A stretch of DNA of 8,397 nucleotides from contig JBPOIX010000120.1 of assembly GCA_052034175.1 (NCBI GenBank), positions 1-8,397 on the forward strand, given 5' to 3'. Source of the stretch: UBA668 sp052034175. Lineage in GTDB: Bacteria; Actinomycetota; Acidimicrobiia; Acidimicrobiales; Ilumatobacteraceae. Both the position numbers and the translations under genes were made by a program. The notes beneath the pieces are model-generated. The model was given only the letters and a program-made list of their open reading frames with translations, searched no databases and was not told the origin of the DNA. Shown here piece by piece: positions 5,817-8,397 of the stretch (positions are counted from its first letter, which is position 1; every line of letters begins with the position of its first letter).

Positions 5817-6827
5817 TCAGGCGGCGGCGAGGAACTCTTGCCAGATCGCGGCGCCGTTGGGGTGGGCCATCACCCGCTCGTGCAACACCTCGCGCTCGCG
5901 GTCGGCCACCAGCGCCGGCTGGTCCACCGTGGCCCAGCGAACGATGCCGCCCCAGAAGCGCTCGATCAGCTCCCGACCGGGCACGGTGCGGCCGTCCACA
6001 GTGCGGAACGTGACCTCGGCGCACTCGCCCAGGTACAACCGCAGCGACCGCACATGGATGTCCTCGTCGGTACGGATGCGTTCGATGATGGCTGCCGCCT
6101 CCTCGGCCTCGGCATCGCGGCCGGGGAACAGGCCGGGCGTGCGCAGGATGGCCTGGCTGGCGCTGAAGCCGATCTCGGCCCGGAACTCGATGATCAGCAG
6201 GTTCATCAACAGCGACAGCAGGCCTTCGATCTGCGGCGGCAACTCGGGCATGAACCGCTGGCCGGCCTCCGGGCGGGCGATGTTCTCGGGCGGGTCGACG
6301 ACCGGGTAGGCGCCGGCGCCGAACGCCAGATCGCGGGCGGCGAACCACAACGCATCGTGGGCGCCCACACCGGGCTTGCCGCCTTCATCCCACCCGTGCG
6401 CCTTCAGCAGACCCTTGTTGAGATGACCGATGGCCATCTCGTGGATCGGTTCCACGACATGCGGTGCGAGATCGGGGAACGGCATGTCCGCCAGCAACCG
6501 ACCCTTGGCCTCGATCTTGCCAATGATCGTCAGCGAGTTCCAGAACGTCTCGCCCAGCCCATGGCGCAACAGCACGACCGACTGGGCCACCGTGGCCACG
6601 CGTGCACCGTTGAGCAGCGACGGCTCGGCCTCCAGCGGGGCGCCACCGCGGGACCGCAGTGCGGCTTCCCACTCAGCCAAGGCGAGTTCCCGCCCACGCG
6701 AGCGGGGTGGCTGGTAGGTGCCGTCGGCGCGGAAGCCACCGTGCATCAGCGCGCCGGCCACCATGTGCGGGGCGACGCCCTCATCGTCGAGAAGGAAATC
6801 GGCCTCGGTGTACACCAGCTGCGACAT
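5817..6827 (-). CDS. Predicted ferritin-like diiron protein of unknown function
   Basis: I do not recognise a named family for this 336-residue protein. Its candidate ligands follow the four-helix diiron order: E93 (LGETFWNSL), E126-x2-H129 (VVEPIHEMAIGH), E218 (IIEFRAEIGF) and E255-x2-H258 (TDEDIHVRSLRLYLGE). The spacings (33, 92 and 37 residues) are close to those of ribonucleotide reductase R2 (about 31, 89 and 34), and the flanking stretches look helical. A non-haem diiron oxygenase or oxidase is therefore the best inference. No signal peptide or membrane segment is evident. ATG 6827 is preceded by TACGAT 6 nt upstream, which suits a leaderless transcript; the frame continues further upstream only as antisense of the divergent gene. 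The gene is convergent to the isomerase-family gene and divergent from a small unknown gene that may share its control region. Confidence 0.8.
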   Translation of the reverse strand: MSQLVYTEADFLLDDEGVAPHMVAGALMHGGFRADGTYQPPRSRGRELALAEWEAALRSRGGAPLEAEPSLLNGARVATVAQSVVLLRHGLGETFWNSLTIIGKIEAKGRLLADMPFPDLAPHVVEPIHEMAIGHLNKGLLKAHGWDEGGKPGVGAHDALWFAARDLAFGAGAYPVVDPPENIARPEAGQRFMPELPPQIEGLLSLLMNLLIIEFRAEIGFSASQAILRTPGLFPGRDAEAEEAAAIIERIRTDEDIHVRSLRLYLGECAEVTFRTVDGRTVPGRELIERFWGGIVRWATVDQPALVADREREVLHERVMAHPNGAAIWQEFLAAA

Positions 6828-6833
6828 GGGCCG

Positions 6834-6839
6834 ATCGTA
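6834..6839 (-). promoter_or_regulatory. -10 box of the diiron-protein gene (leaderless)
   Basis: On the minus strand TACGAT fits TANNNT and ends 6 nt before the ATG at 6827. Transcription would start at or beside the A of the start codon. No Shine-Dalgarno sequence is present, consistent with a leaderless mRNA. Confidence 0.5.
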
Positions 6840-6850
6840 GGCCCGGGCGC

Positions 6851-6880
6851 GGCAGTGGGCCCGTGCCGGAGGGCCCTGCC
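6851..6880. promoter_or_regulatory. Dyad at the centre of a divergent promoter region
   Basis: GGCA (6851-6854) plus GGGCCC (6857-6862) pair with GGGCCC (6871-6876) plus TGCC (6877-6880) around an 8-nt centre, with GT unpaired on the left. The dyad sits almost exactly mid-way in the 79-bp gap. It covers the positions where the -35 regions of both leaderless genes would fall. A shared operator is possible; chance in GC-rich DNA is the alternative. Confidence 0.4.
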
Positions 6881-6891
6881 CCGCGGCTCGG

Positions 6892-6897
6892 TAACCT
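6892..6897 (+). promoter_or_regulatory. Possible -10 box of the small unknown gene
   Basis: TAACCT fits TANNNT and ends 9 nt before the ATG at 6907. No ribosome binding site is visible, so a leaderless or nearly leaderless transcript is likely. The spacing is slightly long. Confidence 0.35.
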
Positions 6898-6906
6898 GAC
6901 TGCCCG

Positions 6907-7509
6907 ATGAGCCAGCTCAAGACCCGCCTCCAGGCCCTGTCGTTGCTCGACCGCGCCTTCTCCTGCATCACCGACGACGAGCTCGTGGCGATGGTGGCCG
7001 CCCTCCCGGACGACCACCGCAGCACGCTCGACGAACTGTGCGGCGCCCAGGACGGCGGCTTCACCGAGGCCGCAGCCCGCACGCTGGCCATGCGCAGCAC
7101 TGCCGCCCGCGGCCGGATGAACGGTGGGCTGGAACAGCTCACCACCGTGCTCACCGACCCGTGCCTGGCCAGCTGCATCGAAGCGCTCGGCGACAACGCG
7201 GACAACCCGACCGAAGACCAGCTGCTGGCCGCCACGCCAGCCCTCGTGGAGCAGCACGGCGTGCCCACGGTGCGCCTGATGATGGCCGCCGCCGTCGCCG
7301 GTGAAGCGCTGGCGTCCGTGATGCTGACCCGCCTGCTGAAGCAGCACGAAGAGTTCAAGCTGCCGCCCGCCCCCGCAGTGCAGACGTCGCTGCTGCCGGT
7401 CCGCCAGGCCGACGACGAGACGAAGGCCAAGCGCAAGGCGCTGAAGGACCGGAAGGCCGCCGACGCCAAGGCCCGCCGCGAGCAGCAGCTCAAAGCCCGA
7501 GGTCGCTGA
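6907..7509 (+). CDS. Conserved-looking hypothetical protein with a basic tail
   Basis: I do not recognise this 200-residue protein. Residues 1-150 look alpha-helical and Ala/Leu-rich, with no signal peptide or clear membrane span. Four cysteines are present (C20, C45, C86, C90), the last two as CxxxC. A short Pro-rich linker (about 152-160, LPPAPA) leads to a charged tail (167-200) with 13 Lys/Arg against 6 Asp/Glu, rich in Ala and Lys. Such a tail suits a coiled coil or contact with nucleic acid, but it does not prove either. ATG 6907 is chosen because the protein-like sequence begins there and a -10-like box lies 9 nt upstream. The gene is divergent from the predicted diiron protein and may share its control region. 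Its last 20 bp overlap the end of ogt on the other strand. A role in DNA repair alongside ogt and alkA is only a guess. Confidence 0.75.
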   Translation: MSQLKTRLQALSLLDRAFSCITDDELVAMVAALPDDHRSTLDELCGAQDGGFTEAAARTLAMRSTAARGRMNGGLEQLTTVLTDPCLASCIEALGDNADNPTEDQLLAATPALVEQHGVPTVRLMMAAAVAGEALASVMLTRLLKQHEEFKLPPAPAVQTSLLPVRQADDETKAKRKALKDRKAADAKARREQQLKARGR

Positions 7510-8002
7510 CCCCCTGTTCATGGCGGAGGAGCCACGCCTTGGTCTCCAACCCGCCGCCGAAGCCGGTGAGGTCGCCGTTGGCGGCGATCACCCGGTGGCA
7601 CGGCACGATGATGCTGATCGGGTTGCGGCCGTTCGCCGCGCCGACGGCGCGGGACTTCTTCACATCGCCCAGCCGCCGGGCCTGCTCGCCGTAGCTGATC
7701 GTCTGCCCGTACGGGATGCCACGCAGCACGGTCCACACGTCCTGCTGGAACGGGGTGCCGTGTGGGTCGAGCGGGAGGTCGAACTCCTGCCGGCTGCCGG
7801 CGAAGTACTCGCGCAACTGCTGCATCGCGTGATCCAGCACCTCGTCCGCGGCCGCGTCGGAGTTCGTGACCGGCCCCACAGTCACGCGGTCCGGCCGCTC
7901 CCCTGGGAACAGCACGGCGCGCAGGCCGGCGCGGCTGGCCACCAGCGTCAGCTCGCCGACGGGCGAATCCATGGTGGTGCTGCTCAGTTCGTCGTTGTCC
8001 AT
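7490..8002 (-). CDS. ogt: Methylated-DNA--protein-cysteine methyltransferase
   Basis: A 170-residue suicide repair protein that moves the alkyl group from O6-alkylguanine (and O4-alkylthymine) in DNA to its own cysteine. The active-site motif IIVPCHRVI places the acceptor at C135, next to H136. R118 in SRAVGAAN is the arginine finger that flips the base, and N127 in GRNPIS is the hinge Asn. The segment GDLTGFGGGLETKAWLLRHE contains the Glu (E162) of the usual Cys-His-Glu relay. The N-terminal region is short, as in Ogt, with no Ada domain. ATG 8002 is fixed by GGAGGAG 6 nt upstream. The gene lies 12 bp downstream of alkA, so the two form a DNA alkylation repair operon. It overlaps the convergent unknown gene by 20 bp at the 3' end. 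Confidence 0.96.
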   Translation of the reverse strand: MDNDELSSTTMDSPVGELTLVASRAGLRAVLFPGERPDRVTVGPVTNSDAAADEVLDHAMQQLREYFAGSRQEFDLPLDPHGTPFQQDVWTVLRGIPYGQTISYGEQARRLGDVKKSRAVGAANGRNPISIIVPCHRVIAANGDLTGFGGGLETKAWLLRHEQGVSDLGL

Positions 8003-8008
8003 CCGTCT

Positions 8009-8015
8009 CTCCTCC
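8009..8015 (-). promoter_or_regulatory. Ribosome binding site of ogt
   Basis: GGAGGAG on the minus strand lies 6 nt before the ATG at 8002. It shares base 8015 with the alkA stop codon (TAG, minus strand, 8017-8015). Translation of the two genes may therefore be coupled. Confidence 0.85.
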
Positions 8016-8397
8016 TACAAGCTTGCCCACAGGTGATGCAATGCGTACGTGCGCCACGGCCGCCATCTCTCCGCGGCCGCGGCTGCAGCCTTCGGGCTGC
8101 CGTCCGTTCCCCGCGCCTGCAATGCATTGCGCACGCCCACATCCGTGGGGAGGAACACGTCCGGGTCGCCGAGGGCGCGCATGGCCACGTACCCGGCCGT
8201 CCATGGACCAATGCCGGGCAGCGCTTCCAGCGCCGCCACCGCAGCCTCGCGATCGCTGCCGGCGTCGAGCACGATGTCGCCCGCGGCCAGCCGCTCGCAC
8301 GCGTGGATCAGCGCCCGCCCGCGGGCGCGGGGCATGGCGAACTCCTCCGGGCTCAGGCCGGCAATCGTGGCCGCAGACGGAAACAGGTGGGTGACAC
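8015..8397 (-). CDS. alkA: DNA-3-methyladenine glycosylase II (5' end cut off)
   Basis: This is the C-terminal part (about 126 codons) of an AlkA-type base-excision glycosylase that removes alkylated purines such as 3-methyladenine. The frame is open to the window edge. The translation at the edge begins VTHLFPSAATIAGLSPEEFAMPRARGRAL, typical of the AlkA core just before the helix-hairpin-helix, so the true start lies beyond 8397 and the internal ATG at 8335 is not it. The helix-hairpin-helix reads ALPGIGPWTAGYVAM. The catalytic Asp is in FLPTDVGVRNAL, codon 8141-8143. The C-terminus ends soon after, in TYALHHLWASL. Whether the missing N-terminus is a plain AlkA domain or an Ada-AlkA fusion cannot be seen. 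The ogt gene follows after 12 bp in the same direction. Confidence 0.93.
   Translation of the reverse strand, partial: VTHLFPSAATIAGLSPEEFAMPRARGRALIHACERLAAGDIVLDAGSDREAAVAALEALPGIGPWTAGYVAMRALGDPDVFLPTDVGVRNALQARGTDGSPKAAAAAAERWRPWRTYALHHLWASL

Noticed and set aside
6816..6918. Both divergent proteins begin with Met-Ser-Gln-Leu
   Set aside because: The codons differ (TCG/AGC, CTG/CTC) and the similarity stops after four residues, so this is probably chance and not an inverted duplication.
6828..7493. The diiron-protein frame could be extended upstream to a 558-residue protein
   Set aside because: The extension is antisense to the unknown plus-strand gene, is low-complexity (Ser/Ala/Arg-rich), and passes over the TACGAT box next to the better start at 6827.
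1..8397. Possible defence island, prophage, insertion sequence or CRISPR array
   Set aside because: No transposase, integrase, phage, nuclease or toxin-antitoxin-like protein is encoded, and no regularly spaced repeats are present. Gene content looks like ordinary chromosomal metabolism and repair.

Overview
The window is an 8.4 kb piece of a GC-rich chromosome that reads as actinobacterial. The signs are an MsiK/UgpC-type sugar ATPase, a DUF4032 kinase-like protein, a mycothiol-dependent-isomerase-family protein, GTG starts, weak or absent ribosome binding sites, and TANNNT boxes close to start codons. A member of the Acidimicrobiia or a related deep lineage is my best guess, but only as inference. 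Eight protein-coding genes fill almost all of the window, and two of them run off its ends. I see no rRNA, tRNA, CRISPR array, transposase or phage gene.

Left part (1-3600), sugar uptake. The 3' end of a MalG-type permease gene is followed closely by a GH13 alpha-glucosidase gene with the complete catalytic triad. Converging on it is the gene for the energising ATPase (MsiK/UgpC/MalK type). Together they would import an alpha-glucoside such as maltose and hydrolyse it to glucose in the cytoplasm. Upstream of the ATPase gene lies a well-formed promoter (TTTACA, 17 bp, TAGAAT) whose -35 box is inside a 14-bp operator, TGTAAACGCTTACA. This operator fits the LacI/GalR (cre-like) consensus at every fixed position, so a sugar-responsive repressor encoded elsewhere probably controls this gene.

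Middle part (3565-5816). Divergent from the ATPase is a gene for a DUF4032 protein with protein-kinase-fold residues, followed 25 bp later by a mycothiol-dependent maleylpyruvate-isomerase-family gene. A 205-bp gap follows, between convergent genes. It contains a 12-bp perfect palindrome, a 15-bp-stem inverted repeat with a competing inner hairpin, and a two-copy 17-bp tandem repeat with G-quadruplex potential.

Right part (5817-8397). A minus-strand gene encodes a protein of unknown function with the ligand pattern of a ferritin-like/R2-like diiron protein. Divergent from it is a small helical protein with a basic tail, also of unknown function. The 79-bp gap between them carries a central dyad, and both genes look leaderless. 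The window ends with a DNA alkylation repair pair on the minus strand, alkA (5' end cut off) and ogt. The 3' end of ogt overlaps the end of the unknown gene by 20 bp.

The best candidates for undescribed biology are the predicted diiron protein with its divergent partner, and the structured 5653-5775 intergenic segment. No defence system or other multi-gene novelty is evident.
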